The position numbers and the translations under genes are program-made. DNA of 64,000 nucleotides from CAWIMX01 sp963837345 (lineage in GTDB: Bacteria > Acidobacteriota > Vicinamibacteria > Vicinamibacterales > CAVVIG01), in assembly GCA_963837345.1 (NCBI GenBank), contig CAWIMX010000001.1, positions 1,426,001 through 1,490,000 on the forward strand. The letters run 5' to 3'. Below are positions 8,962 through 18,251 of the stretch, one piece after another. A model generated the notes under the pieces. The model had not been told where the DNA came from. It saw only the letters and a program-made list of their open reading frames with translations, and searched no databases. How positions within the stretch are numbered: position 1 is the stretch's first letter; every line of letters starts with the position of its first letter.

Positions 8962-10193
8962 TCGGACGCGTGCTCCGTTGCGCCGAATTCGCCCTTGCGC
9001 CGCTGGCCAGCGAGTTCCTGCAGCATCGCGATGTACTTTCGCTTCTCGCCGCTCCAGAGCAGCCGTTCGCGGACGATCGGCAGTTTGCCCCGGTATTCGA
9101 GCAACCGCTCAGGGCTTGCCGCGACATCGTCAATGGCTTGGGCAAGCGCGCGAACGTTGCCGGCCTCGAAGAAGACGCACTCGTCGGGGCGCACGTAGTA
9201 GTCGATGGCGGCGCTGCGGATGCTGATTGACGGCAGGCCGAGGCACGTGTATTCGACGAGCTTCAGCGGCAGCGCGTAGTTGGCGACCGCCGAGAGCTTC
9301 AGCGGCACCAGGCCGACATGGCAGTCGGAAATCAGGCCAGGAATCTCCCGGATCGGATACGAGCGGTTCCGGAACTCGACGACGTCGCCGAGGTCGTGCG
9401 ACACGATGAGCTCCTGCAGCCGGCTGCTGAAATCGCCCTCGCCGATGATGCGCACGTGGATGCGGGCCCGGTCGCGCACCAGTGCCAGCGCCTCCACCAG
9501 CGTCCCCAGGCCGTTCCGCTCGAGAATCGTCCCGTGGAACACGAACCGCACGCGGCCGTCGAACGGCGCGTACGGCTGGAGCCGGAACAGGTCGTCGTCT
9601 GCAAAATTCGCGACGACGCCGATCTTCCCGGGAGCGTATCCATGCTCGAGGAGAATGCCGGTTCTCACGGGCTCGCTCACCGTGATCGTGCGGTCGGACA
9701 GCCACACGCTCAGACGCTCGGCCGTCAACAGGATGCGGTACAGCGCCGAGCGGTCGGCTCCTGCGAACTTGGCGCCGAAGGTCTCCGGCATGGGATCGTG
9801 AATGTCGAGGATCACGCGGCAGCCGAAGAGCTTCAGCGGCGCAACGGCCCAGACCAACGCGTCCGGCATGTTGTTCACGTGAGCGACGCGATAGCGACGG
9901 GACGGAAAAAGCAGCAGCGACTTAGCGAGACAGCGGAAGAAGAACTCGAGGTAGGCGAGCGCGTACCGGATCCGCGATCCGCCGCGGTACCGTTCCTGGC
10001 GCAGTCGAACGACGCGTACGCCGCGCAGGACCTCGATGTCGGGCTGGTCGCCGCGGCGCAGAGCGATGACGTCCACGTCGAAGCCGCCGTCGACGGCGGC
10101 CTCCGCCTCCCGGACGACGCGCGGATCGCTCTCGTAGTTCGTGTAGGCGATCATGAGAACGGCGGGGCGTGAAGCGCGTCTGCTCATGATCAT
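8958..10193 (-). CDS. Glycosyltransferase family 4 (GT-B)
   Basis: 411 residues from the ATG at 10193, which overlaps the stop of the upstream GT2 gene (ATGA); a second ATG lies two codons on. The N-terminal half begins VLMIAYTNYESDPRVVREAE, the classic start of GT4 enzymes that bind an acceptor, and the C-terminal half holds FVFHGTILERNGLGTLVEAL, IIGEGDF and the donor-site segment PLKLVEYTCLGLPSIS with its preceding acidic region. The length is normal for the family. The enzyme should act at the cytoplasmic face of the membrane, adding a sugar to the lipid-linked repeat unit. Donor and linkage cannot be read. Confidence 0.88.
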   Translation of the reverse strand: MIMSRRASRPAVLMIAYTNYESDPRVVREAEAAVDGGFDVDVIALRRGDQPDIEVLRGVRVVRLRQERYRGGSRIRYALAYLEFFFRCLAKSLLLFPSRRYRVAHVNNMPDALVWAVAPLKLFGCRVILDIHDPMPETFGAKFAGADRSALYRILLTAERLSVWLSDRTITVSEPVRTGILLEHGYAPGKIGVVANFADDDLFRLQPYAPFDGRVRFVFHGTILERNGLGTLVEALALVRDRARIHVRIIGEGDFSSRLQELIVSHDLGDVVEFRNRSYPIREIPGLISDCHVGLVPLKLSAVANYALPLKLVEYTCLGLPSISIRSAAIDYYVRPDECVFFEAGNVRALAQAIDDVAASPERLLEYRGKLPIVRERLLWSGEKRKYIAMLQELAGQRRKGEFGATEHASE

Positions 10194-11086
10194 CCGTTGA
10201 GGTAGTTGCCGCGCACGGCGGAGACACCCATCGCCGCGAGGAGCTTTCCGGAGTGATCCATGAGGCGGATGGCCGACCGCATGAACCGGTCCTGCCCGAG
10301 GACGAGCATGACGGGCAGCGACGCGAGATAGACCGGCACCGCGAGGACCGACTTGACGACACTTGGGACGGTCAGCAGGAGCTTCTCGTTCTGCCCGCGC
10401 AGGAGCGCCCGCTTGAGGAAATACCGCCGGCGGCTCCGCTCTGGCGGGACGACCTCGTAGACCACGGCCTCGTTGCACCACACGAAGCGGCGCCCCCTGG
10501 CCATCATCCGCCGGAAGAAATCCTGGTCCTCGCCGCCGTTGCCGAACTCGGGACGAAACGCCACCGGCTCGTCCTTCAGGATGGCGCGGCGGAACAGCAC
10601 GTTGCCCGTTCGCGTCTGCTTCCAGTCGAGCTCCAGGCCCGTCGTGTGCTCCGGCCGCCCGCAGAAGTTGCCGCGCACGAGCCACGCGGGCGGGTTCGTA
10701 TCGAAGAACGGCCGCACGGGCCCGAGTACGCCGTCGGCGCCGCTCTGCTCGAGGTTCTCCAGCATCCGCAGCAGCCACTCCTCGTCGGGAAACTCGTCGT
10801 CGTCGATGAACGCGATGTAGTCGCCGTCGGCCGCTTCGAGCGCCGTGTTCCGCGCCAGCGAGATGTTCTGCCGCGGCTGCACGCGGTAGATGACCGGGAA
10901 CCCGGCCGATTCGGCAAACGCCGCGACGACGGACCGGGCCGACGCGGCGGCGTCGTTGTCGGCGACCACGATCCCGACGCTGAAGCGATCGCCGGTGCGC
11001 TGACGGGCCACCGCGTCGAGCGAGCGGCGGAGCAGGTCCGGGCGCCGGAACGTGCAGATGCAGACCGAAATCGCGGGAACCGGCAT
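10190..11086 (-). CDS. Glycosyltransferase family 2 (GT-A)
   Basis: 298 residues. The ATG at 11086 shares a base with the stop of the FemAB-like gene (TGATG). The N-terminus ISVCICTFRRPDLLRRSLDA is the GT2 nucleotide-binding start, the DxD-type motif is AFIDDDEFPDEEWL, and NGGEDQDFFRRM matches the catalytic ED segment. One or two hydrophobic stretches near the C-terminus (SVLAVPVYLASLPVMLVLG) suggest membrane association. It overlaps the GT4 gene downstream by four bases, so the two transferases are likely made in equal amounts and act in sequence on the same repeat unit. Confidence 0.9.
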   Translation of the reverse strand: MPVPAISVCICTFRRPDLLRRSLDAVARQRTGDRFSVGIVVADNDAAASARSVVAAFAESAGFPVIYRVQPRQNISLARNTALEAADGDYIAFIDDDEFPDEEWLLRMLENLEQSGADGVLGPVRPFFDTNPPAWLVRGNFCGRPEHTTGLELDWKQTRTGNVLFRRAILKDEPVAFRPEFGNGGEDQDFFRRMMARGRRFVWCNEAVVYEVVPPERSRRRYFLKRALLRGQNEKLLLTVPSVVKSVLAVPVYLASLPVMLVLGQDRFMRSAIRLMDHSGKLLAAMGVSAVRGNYLNG

Positions 11087-12234
11087 CACCCCGTGAACCC
11101 CCGGTACCGGCCGTACAGGCTCTTGAGCTTCTTGTATTCCCTGTTGACCCGGTTCGCTGCCGCCAGCATGGCCTTCGTGCCCCGGCTGTCGCAGGCGTCG
11201 AAGCTGCCGGCGAACGTCAGCTCGCGCCCGTTCCTGCCGCACAGGCCGGACTTGAACGCGTAGACGCCGGGGTTCTCCTCGGGGTTGATCCCGTGGAGGT
11301 CGTATTCCTCGCAGCCGCGTTCCTTGAGCCAGGCGACGGCCCGCCACTGCACGAGGTACGACGCTTTGTTCCTGGTGCCGCTGTCGGCGGTGCCCCCGAA
11401 GTGGTAGACGCCCCTGCGACCGATCGCGCTGCAGATCGCGCCCGCGCACGGCTCTCCGCCGGCGAGCGCGACGATGACGTTCATCTTGTATCGGTCCGGC
11501 AGCATCGCCTGCATCGCGCGGAAGCTGCGGATGTCGCTCGATTCACCCAGCCGCTTCCTGGCGAGCATCTGTCGATAGACGGACAGAAACGGCTCGAACA
11601 GCGAATCCTCCGACCCTTCGAGCAGCTCGAGTCCGTTGCGCTCGGCGCTGTTCAGACAGTTGCGCCACTTCTTGTCGAGACCTTTGCGGAGCAGGTCCAA
11701 CGAGGGGGTCAGATCGATGACCACCGTCCGGCCGGATCGGCCGCGCGCGTCGTGCACGAAGCCCTCTTGGGCGAAGACGGCCAGGTGCTCGGCCGCATCG
11801 CTCGCGAGGTAGGGTGTGACCCGCACTCCCATCCTGCGTCTTACAGCGTATTCGGTCCGAAGCGCCCGGAGCGCGTGCCGCAGGGCCGCCGGATCGGCGC
11901 TCGAATCCTTCCGCTCGTAGATCGGCCCCCACAGCACGTAGGCAATGCTGGTTCCCGTGAGGGGCACGGGAATCACTCGAACCTGCGCCGCCGCAACCGG
12001 GGCGCCGCCTCTGCGAACCACCAGATGTTCGACCGTCTGACGCCCTGGCGTGGCGGTCGCGAAGGGGATCGTTTGAAAGATGCTCGCGTCCTGAAACTGG
12101 TCGAGGACGGCGTGCCAGGCTGCCTCAGGGAGCGCCGTCACCTCGGAGGAGACGACCGACTGGGCGTCGGTGGTCGTCGCAACGGCGCTCGGGACGTCCG
12201 ATATCACGTCGAACTGGGCCACTGGCTGCGTCAC
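11086..12234 (-). CDS. FemAB-like GNAT-fold protein (first)
   Basis: 382 residues from the GTG at 12234, which overlaps the stop of the deacetylase gene (GTGA); upstream starts would run back into that gene. The protein shows two GNAT-like halves, typical of FemAB/peptidoglycan bridge enzymes: an N-terminal half with ASIFQTIPF and YVLWGPIY, and a C-terminal half with LDKKWRNCLNSAERNGL, GAICSAIGRRGVYHFGG and ASYLVQWRAVAWLKERGCEEYDLHG. FemAB-type proteins of exosortase/polysaccharide loci are thought to acylate amino-sugars or transfer amino acids from aminoacyl-tRNA. A tRNA-Ser gene is at the end of the operon, but a link is speculative. Confidence 0.82.
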   Translation of the reverse strand: MTQPVAQFDVISDVPSAVATTTDAQSVVSSEVTALPEAAWHAVLDQFQDASIFQTIPFATATPGRQTVEHLVVRRGGAPVAAAQVRVIPVPLTGTSIAYVLWGPIYERKDSSADPAALRHALRALRTEYAVRRRMGVRVTPYLASDAAEHLAVFAQEGFVHDARGRSGRTVVIDLTPSLDLLRKGLDKKWRNCLNSAERNGLELLEGSEDSLFEPFLSVYRQMLARKRLGESSDIRSFRAMQAMLPDRYKMNVIVALAGGEPCAGAICSAIGRRGVYHFGGTADSGTRNKASYLVQWRAVAWLKERGCEEYDLHGINPEENPGVYAFKSGLCGRNGRELTFAGSFDACDSRGTKAMLAAANRVNREYKKLKSLYGRYRGFTG

Positions 12235-13067
12235 GCGATAGCCTCGTGTCGGAACCATCTGCTCAAAGTCCGCTTGGCCGGTACGGCGAAGGCCATCCAC
12301 CCGTAGGCGCCGTTCAGCTTGAGGGCGAATTCGATCGGCCAGTCGTGAGGCGTCACGTTGATCCTGCCCATCAGGCCCGTGGCGTCGCCGCCGCTGACCG
12401 GGACGTTGGCGAAAACGCGTCGATAGCCTGCCCGGTTGGCGGCGTCCACAACGCCGGGCGTCCCCGAGCCAAACGGCAGCGACAGCATCTGAACCGGCGC
12501 GCCGGCCAACGCTTCCAGCGCCCGCTTCGACGACTCGAGCTCCCAGGTGAGACGCTCCTGATCCAGCGTGCTGAGACGGGGATGAGTCACAGTATGTGAT
12601 CCGATTCGAACCAATGCGCTGTCAAGGGCCTTCAGAGTCTGCTCGGATGCAACTGGCCCCAGATCCTTTGCCCTGGTCCCGGCAATCCACTTTGGTGCAC
12701 CGCCGATGGATCCGGTCGGCACGAAGATGGTCGAGACGATTCGGTATTTCTTCAATATGGGCAACGCGCGATCGAACACGCTCTGAAAGGCATCGTCGAA
12801 CGTGACGGCAACCGCTGGCCGGTCGGTCTGGTCCGCCACCTCGTCCGGAAACACGGAGCGGGCCTGTTTGCTCAACGTCTGCATCTGTCGTTCGAAGAGG
12901 GGCACGTCGGCTTCGGCCACGCCGTGATACGTCAGCACGACGGGCGGTACTTCCCGTCGCCGGGCACCTCGGAGCAGCGCGGACATCCGCTGGACGAGGG
13001 CATAGCCCATCGAGATTCCCAGCAGGACGATGCGCTTGGTTCCGCCGCCGATGCGTGACGTGGTCAA
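12231..13067 (-). CDS. NodB-type polysaccharide deacetylase
   Basis: 278 residues. The N-terminus has one weak hydrophobic segment. VLTYHGVAE opens the NodB fold; TFDDAF (about residues 88-93) supplies the catalytic and metal-binding aspartates, and GSHTVTHPRLS (about 155-165) the metal-binding histidines. FPTGSIGG and LPFGSG fit later strand motifs. It should remove acetyl groups from an N- or O-acetylated sugar. Start 13067 overlaps the SGNH stop by four bases, and the end overlaps the FemAB-like start. A deacetylase followed directly by a FemAB-like acyltransferase suggests exchange of an acetyl group for another acyl group on an amino-sugar; this pairing is inference. Confidence 0.88.
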   Translation of the reverse strand: MTTSRIGGGTKRIVLLGISMGYALVQRMSALLRGARRREVPPVVLTYHGVAEADVPLFERQMQTLSKQARSVFPDEVADQTDRPAVAVTFDDAFQSVFDRALPILKKYRIVSTIFVPTGSIGGAPKWIAGTRAKDLGPVASEQTLKALDSALVRIGSHTVTHPRLSTLDQERLTWELESSKRALEALAGAPVQMLSLPFGSGTPGVVDAANRAGYRRVFANVPVSGGDATGLMGRINVTPHDWPIEFALKLNGAYGWMAFAVPAKRTLSRWFRHEAIA

Positions 13068-14209
13068 GATTGCGGATGGCTCTTCAAAAAGGCGGCGACC
13101 TGTTCACCGATGACTCTGTAGCCGTTCTTCCCTGGATGCATGTCGGTCGTCATCGGCGCATACAGATGGTGCTCAACGGCCGCCTTCAACCCCGGAAGGG
13201 CGTCCACGTACGGAATACCCGCGCCGTCGAGGAAGGCGAAGAGCTTCGTTCGCGCCAGCCGCTCGTTCGAAATCGTCTCCTGGATGGCGTCGTGGAGATG
13301 GATCTCCGTGTTGCCGTCCAGATAGTCGGAGAAGACCGTTTCCTTTGTCGGGATGACGGCGACGAGCAGACGACAGCCGCGTTCGTGGCATTTCCGGTTC
13401 ATGTCGTCGAGCAGCCGAAACGTGATCCGCATCCCTTCCACGATCGGTGCGCTCGACTGATCGAGCCGCGTCGCCATGCCAGTGGGGCGAAAGGCCTCGC
13501 GGATGCCCTTGTCGGCCACCACCAGCGCCGTGGCCTGGGGATCCTCGTTCTCGATGACCTGACGGAACTGCAGGGCGTTCTTGACGCCGCCGAGCACCGG
13601 ACCGTGGACGACGAGACGGTAGAGAATGCTGTGCGCCGACAGCCAGTTGGTGATTCCCTTGTACCAGGCTGGATCGGTGGGTGTATCCCAGATGTTGAAG
13701 TCGGCGCGGGGCGCGTCTTCGGACCTGAGGAACGCCCAGTGGTCGAGGCCGTACGTGATCGAGTAGGCGTTCTCGAAGTCGTCGCCCATGTAGAGGCCGC
13801 AGATGACCCACGTGGGATGGAGCGTCAGGGCGCGGGTCTGGAACAGCTGGTGGTACTGATCCGGGCCGTAACCGCCCATGCCCATGTTGTAGACGGTCAG
13901 TCCAGTCGCGCGCGCGACCACACTGGGCCAGGCGTCCGCCATGGTCGCGGTGTTGCCGAACGTGTGCGAGTCGCCGAGCGCGACGACGTCGGCTGCCGAC
14001 GGGACGGCTGGGTTTCGAAAGCCCCACGCGTCGAACCCGGGAACCCCGGTCGGAAGCGTCATCCCCAGGACGTCGTCCGGGACAGTCGTGACCGCAAGAT
14101 AATTCGACGGGTCGAGCACGAGGTGGGCGCCCAGCTCGGCCAGGACGAGCGCCACCACCAGCGATCCCGCCATCACCACGACGTTCAACGCAAGCTGCTT
14201 GACCTTCAT
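13064..14209 (-). CDS. SGNH/GDSL-type hydrolase, membrane-anchored
   Basis: 381 residues. The first ~32 residues are a signal or anchor helix (MKVKQLALNVVVMAGSLVVALVL is hydrophobic). The catalytic block I is VVALGDSHTFG (about residues 75-85) with the nucleophilic Ser in GDSH. MGMGGYGPDQY supplies the Gly/Asn-like blocks, and DMHPGKNGYRVIG near residue 355 supplies the Asp-x-x-His pair. GDSH rather than GDSL is typical of AlgX/AlgJ-like and other glycan O-acetyl handling enzymes. It should work on the outer side of the membrane on the polysaccharide. It lies nine bases behind the asparagine-synthase-like gene. Confidence 0.82.
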   Translation of the reverse strand: MKVKQLALNVVVMAGSLVVALVLAELGAHLVLDPSNYLAVTTVPDDVLGMTLPTGVPGFDAWGFRNPAVPSAADVVALGDSHTFGNTATMADAWPSVVARATGLTVYNMGMGGYGPDQYHQLFQTRALTLHPTWVICGLYMGDDFENAYSITYGLDHWAFLRSEDAPRADFNIWDTPTDPAWYKGITNWLSAHSILYRLVVHGPVLGGVKNALQFRQVIENEDPQATALVVADKGIREAFRPTGMATRLDQSSAPIVEGMRITFRLLDDMNRKCHERGCRLLVAVIPTKETVFSDYLDGNTEIHLHDAIQETISNERLARTKLFAFLDGAGIPYVDALPGLKAAVEHHLYAPMTTDMHPGKNGYRVIGEQVAAFLKSHPQS

Positions 14210-14218
14210 GGCACCTGC

Positions 14219-16111
14219 CTACGCTCGACTACCCGCCAGCGTCTCGGGCGGCAGCTCGGAGCGAGCGGCGGTCGGCGCCTTGAGCAGCAGGCGCGCCGCT
14301 GCCGCCACGGTCAGGATCTTGTCGATCTCGTCGGTGTAGTTCGCGCGGCCGGCAATCTGGTCCTCGACGGCTCGTGCGACACGGCGGACATCGAAAAACT
14401 CGCCAAGCTCGGGACCGGCGTCGTGCAGGGCGTCTCGAATGAATCCCGACAGCTCGGCGCGCATCCAGCGGCGAAAGTGCTGAAACTTGTTGCGCCCGAT
14501 GAACAGGCGCTCGATACGTCCGCCGGCGGGAGAGGCGGTGAGCGATGCCACCCAGTCGGGTGCGCCGTGGCTGATCAGGTATTCCGATTTCACGAGCAGC
14601 CGTCGGCGCAGCTGTCTGACTTGACGAGCCAGAGCGTGATCCGTTCCGAGCAGTCCGATGTCGGTTGGGATGGCCAAGAGCTCCGGCCGCCTGGCGATGA
14701 CTGCCGCTGCAGAGGCGTGCGAGCTGCGGACGGACGCTGGCGCCCGGTACAGCCACCGAACGACCTGATCGTCGAGAAACGGCGCGCGCATCAACACCTG
14801 CGAGCGCTCCACGGCGTAGCGTCCGTACCCCTGCACCGGCATCTGGTGGAACAGCGCGTACCAGAGGGGGTTGGCGAACGCGCGGCTGGCCGCGGCGAAG
14901 CGTTCGGCCGACTCGGCGATGAGACGCTGCATCTCCGGAGTCAGCAGGCCGGCCCTCGGCCAGTCGTGCTTGAAGGCGCGGACGCCTCGCATCAGCTCGC
15001 CGCCCCAGTTGCCGGTGATTCGCACGGGCGCCAGTACCCGTGCCCGACGGTTCAAGTACAGCTCGGAGGCTCCCGACAGGCCGATGTACCCGTCCGACAC
15101 ATACACCGCCCGATCGAACGACTCGCGGATGTCGGCGAGAAACTGTCGATCGAGCGTGAGCACCGTGTGCGGCTGGCGCATGGTGGCCGCGACCTGCCGG
15201 CCGACAGCCACGTCGAGCGTTTCGTGGTACATGCTGCCGAAGGTGTAGCAGGGGAGCGTCCAGGGCTCGCATTCAGCGCTCGCCATCACCATGCGCGAGT
15301 CCAGCCCGCCGGTGAGCGATACACCGGCCTTTGGCCCTCGAACAATCGCGCCCGTCACCGCGCGGGAAAGGCTGGCGGAAAGCTCCCGGTCAAATGCATC
15401 CGGCTCGACGGAAGCCAGCGCTTCGAGCGTCGACGGATCGCAATACCTCGCGCGTCGCGGGCGGCCTGTCCCCTGAATCGTCAGCACGGATCCGGGCGCA
15501 AGCACATCGATGTGGCGAAACAACGATCGGTCGCCGAGCGTGCCTCCACACGCGAGGAGCTCGGCGAGGCTTTCGTCGTCGATCGCCCGCGTGCGCGGCG
15601 CCACCGCCAGGATCGCTTTCGCTTCGGATGAAAAGAACAAGCGGGAACCGTCTTCGTGCGTGAAGATGCGTTCGACACCCGACCGATCGTTGAAGAGCAG
15701 GGATCGCCGTTCTCGACTGTCGATCACGATTCCCGCGAAGGCCCCGCCGACGAGCGCCAGCACGCTCGTGTCTCCAGGCAGCAGCGCGCGGCACAGCTCC
15801 GATGCGCCAGCACCCACGCACCTCGCATTGCCGGGCACCGCCGTGTTGGGCATGTCGTCGGACGGCACACGAGCCTCGCCGGCAGACAGCACCGCCAGGG
15901 AGGGGGCGACGACCGACGAACCTCCGTCCCGACGCCAGGCGAATCCCACACGGCCGACGCAGGCGCCTGCTTCAGGGATCGAGACGATGTCCGTGGAGTA
16001 CGACGGTTCGTACTTCATGGCGGCGGCCATGGCCTCGACCAGGTCCCGCAGGTCCCGATCCTGGCGCCCGGCTGGCGCCGACGTATCGATGATTCCAAAA
16101 ATGCCCGGCAT
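14219..16111 (-). CDS. Asparagine-synthase-like amidotransferase lacking Cys2
   Basis: 630 residues from the ATG at 16111, with GGGAAG as ribosome site. The N-terminal glutaminase-like domain begins MPGIFGIIDT, so the catalytic Cys that follows Met in class II amidotransferases is replaced by Pro. The synthetase domain is intact, with the PP-loop SLTGGLDSRMV near residues 265-275 and YTFGSMYHETLD after it. Without the N-terminal nucleophile it cannot use glutamine by the usual route; it may use free ammonia or another amine, or activate a carboxylate for another partner. Such proteins are regular members of exosortase-linked polysaccharide clusters. Likely role: amidation or ligation on a sugar acid of the repeat unit (inferred). 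Confidence 0.8.
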   Translation of the reverse strand: MPGIFGIIDTSAPAGRQDRDLRDLVEAMAAAMKYEPSYSTDIVSIPEAGACVGRVGFAWRRDGGSSVVAPSLAVLSAGEARVPSDDMPNTAVPGNARCVGAGASELCRALLPGDTSVLALVGGAFAGIVIDSRERRSLLFNDRSGVERIFTHEDGSRLFFSSEAKAILAVAPRTRAIDDESLAELLACGGTLGDRSLFRHIDVLAPGSVLTIQGTGRPRRARYCDPSTLEALASVEPDAFDRELSASLSRAVTGAIVRGPKAGVSLTGGLDSRMVMASAECEPWTLPCYTFGSMYHETLDVAVGRQVAATMRQPHTVLTLDRQFLADIRESFDRAVYVSDGYIGLSGASELYLNRRARVLAPVRITGNWGGELMRGVRAFKHDWPRAGLLTPEMQRLIAESAERFAAASRAFANPLWYALFHQMPVQGYGRYAVERSQVLMRAPFLDDQVVRWLYRAPASVRSSHASAAAVIARRPELLAIPTDIGLLGTDHALARQVRQLRRRLLVKSEYLISHGAPDWVASLTASPAGGRIERLFIGRNKFQHFRRWMRAELSGFIRDALHDAGPELGEFFDVRRVARAVEDQIAGRANYTDEIDKILTVAAAARLLLKAPTAARSELPPETLAGSRA

Positions 16112-16124
16112 CAGCTTCCCGTCG

Positions 16125-17022
16125 TCAGACGGCCTCTTTGACGACAGACAGCTTCCGGCTGTACCAGAAGCGCCGCACCTGGCGAATGCGCTCGAGAAGC
16201 GGCGCGGGAATGCGCTCGGCGAGTCGATGATGGAGGCCCAGCGCGAGCGCGACACGGCCCTTCACCGTCAACGGCACGTAGTAGCGCGGTATCTCGATTC
16301 GTTTGAATCCGTTGGCTTCCTTGAACTCGGCGAGACTGTCACGCTCCTTTTTCCCGTACGAGAAGTTGGCATACACGATGTAGGGAATCCGGCGCTCGGC
16401 GCACGACTTGACGGCCTGCGCGATCAACGCGTTCGTGGGCGCTTTGTCGCGGTGGCGGATCATCGAAAGGATCTGCAGAACGCTCGCCTGGCCGCGGTGA
16501 CTGTCCACGACCACCTTGAGAAAGCCGACCAGATGGTCGTCCACGAACGCGCCAATGAGAATGCTGTCCTCCAGGAACGAGCTGTTTTCCCGGCGCGACC
16601 GTCTGAAGATCCTTGCCGTAGTGCCAGAAGGGCTTGCCCTGGCGGACGGGAGTCTCGTTGTAGATTTCAGAAATCCCCTGGACGAGCGCGTCGTCGAAGG
16701 CCACTTCACGAACCGACAGGCCGTTCTTCTCGCCCTTGCGAACCTTGTTGCGTACCTTGAAGTCGATCTGCTTGGTGAACCAGTGATCGAAGGTCGACAC
16801 GGGCAGCGCCGCGAAATTGTCCCACTCCATGCGGTACGTGAAGTCGGGCTCGGTGCGCGGCAGCACCTGAACGAAGGTGAAGACGTCGATTCCCGGTCTT
16901 GCCTTCTTGATCCGGTTCAGAACCGCTCCGATATCGGCCGGAGCGTCGAGGCCATCGCTCTCGAGCGAGCCGACGCGAACCGTGCGGCCGCGGACCAGGA
17001 CGCTCAGTCCGGCGACGTTCAT
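16125..17022 (-). CDS. FemAB-like GNAT-fold protein (second), one frameshift
   Basis: About 298 residues once a single extra base near 16590 is removed. The N-terminal part up to GKPFWHYGKDLQTV and the C-terminal part from ENSSFLEDSILIGAF are in different frames but join within one helix-strand unit. FDHWFTKQIDFKVRNKVRKGEK and VREVAFDDALVQGISEIYNETPVRQG match a known acetyltransferase-type family of exopolysaccharide loci, and ILIGAFVDDHLVGFLKVV is the GNAT core strand. The ATG at 17022 overlaps the aminotransferase stop (TGATG). Probable role: N-acylation of the amino-sugar made by the aminotransferase next door. The break is more likely an insertion error than true loss. Confidence 0.75.
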
Positions 17023-18239
17023 CACAGCGCAACCCCCGCGACGGCCGTCCGACTCGCGCGAATGAAATCGCCGACCGCGCTCGCGACCCGCTCCTGCTGA
17101 CGCTCGGTCAGCCCCGGGAACATCGGCAGCGACAGCACTTCAGACGCCGCGCGCTCGGTGACCGGCAGCTGGCCGGCCCGATATCCCCAGGTCTCGTAGC
17201 ATTTCTGCAAGTGGACGGGCAGCGGGTAGTGCAGGCCCGATTGGATGCCCTGAGCCTTGAGATGGTCTCCGAGCGCATCGCGGCGCGGCGTCCGGACGAC
17301 ATACAAGTGATACACGGCGCGGCTGCCCTCCGGCTCGTACGGCAGCGCCAGGTCTCCCGCCGCCGCGATCGGTGCCAGAAGCCGCGCATATCGCTCGGCA
17401 GCCACGCGCCGCTCGGCGGTCCATCCGTCCAGGTGCCGCAGCTTGATGCGCAGAAATGCCGCCTGCAGGGCGTCGAGCCGGCCGTTGTAGCCCTCGATGT
17501 CGTGGTAGTACTTCCGCGACTGACCGTGCTCCCGGATCATGCGGACGTAGGCCGCCACCGCCGGGTCGTCGGTCGTCACGGCGCCAGCTTCTCCGCAGGC
17601 GCCGAGGTTCTTCCCCGGATAGAAGCTGAAGGCCGCCGCCTTGCCGAACGAACCCGCGCGACGCCAGGCGCCGCGACTCCGGTACTCGGCGCCGTGAGCC
17701 TGCGCGGCATCCTCGACGAGGAGCAGCCCGTAGCGGTCCGCGATGTCGAGCAGCGCGTCGACGTCCGCCACCTGCCCGTACAGGTGGACAGGGACGATGG
17801 CTTTGATCGGCTTCCCGGTGCGCTGGCCGATCGGGCGCCCGGTTCCCGGATCCGTGCGGCACTCGGCCAGATACCGGCTCAGCGCCGAAGGGCTCATCGT
17901 GGACGTCGCTTCGTCGACATCCACGAATTCCGTCGCGGCGCCGGCCTGGCTGATGCCTTCGACCGTCGCAATGAAGGTGTCCGAGACCGTGACCACGGCG
18001 TCGCCCGGACCGATGCCGGCGGCCATGACGGCGAAGCGCACGGCATCGGTGCCGTTGCCGACGCCCACGCAGTACCTGGCGCCGCAGTAGTCCGCGAATT
18101 CGCGTTCGAAGGCATCGACCTCGGCACCGCCGACGAAGGCGGCCGAGCGAAGCGTCCGGCGCGTGGCGGCAATCAGCTCTTCTTCCAGTTCGAGGTGCGG
18201 CGAAACAAGATCGAGAAACGGAATGATGTCGTCAGCCAT
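17022..18239 (-). CDS. DegT/DnrJ/EryC1 sugar aminotransferase (first)
   Basis: 405 residues, normal for the family. PLP-binding features: GNGTDAV (residues 61-67), Asp177 in VEDAAQ holding the pyridine nitrogen, and the Schiff-base Lys210 in FYPGKNLGA. The enzyme transfers the amino group of glutamate to a keto-sugar nucleotide, giving an amino-deoxy sugar. Paired with the FemAB/GNAT gene that overlaps its stop, this fits synthesis of an N-acylated amino-sugar. The active-site Lys shows it is not a Lys-to-His deoxygenase of the ColD/E1 type. Position C4 or C3 specificity cannot be told. Confidence 0.92.
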   Translation of the reverse strand: MADDIIPFLDLVSPHLELEEELIAATRRTLRSAAFVGGAEVDAFEREFADYCGARYCVGVGNGTDAVRFAVMAAGIGPGDAVVTVSDTFIATVEGISQAGAATEFVDVDEATSTMSPSALSRYLAECRTDPGTGRPIGQRTGKPIKAIVPVHLYGQVADVDALLDIADRYGLLLVEDAAQAHGAEYRSRGAWRRAGSFGKAAAFSFYPGKNLGACGEAGAVTTDDPAVAAYVRMIREHGQSRKYYHDIEGYNGRLDALQAAFLRIKLRHLDGWTAERRVAAERYARLLAPIAAAGDLALPYEPEGSRAVYHLYVVRTPRRDALGDHLKAQGIQSGLHYPLPVHLQKCYETWGYRAGQLPVTERAASEVLSLPMFPGLTERQQERVASAVGDFIRASRTAVAGVAL

Positions 18240-18251
18240 AGTGGTGTGCGC

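Noticed and set aside
13055..15631. Long plus-strand frame of 858 codons
   Set aside because: It is antisense to the SGNH and asparagine-synthase-like genes, has Arg/Gly/Val-rich shadow composition and no family motif.
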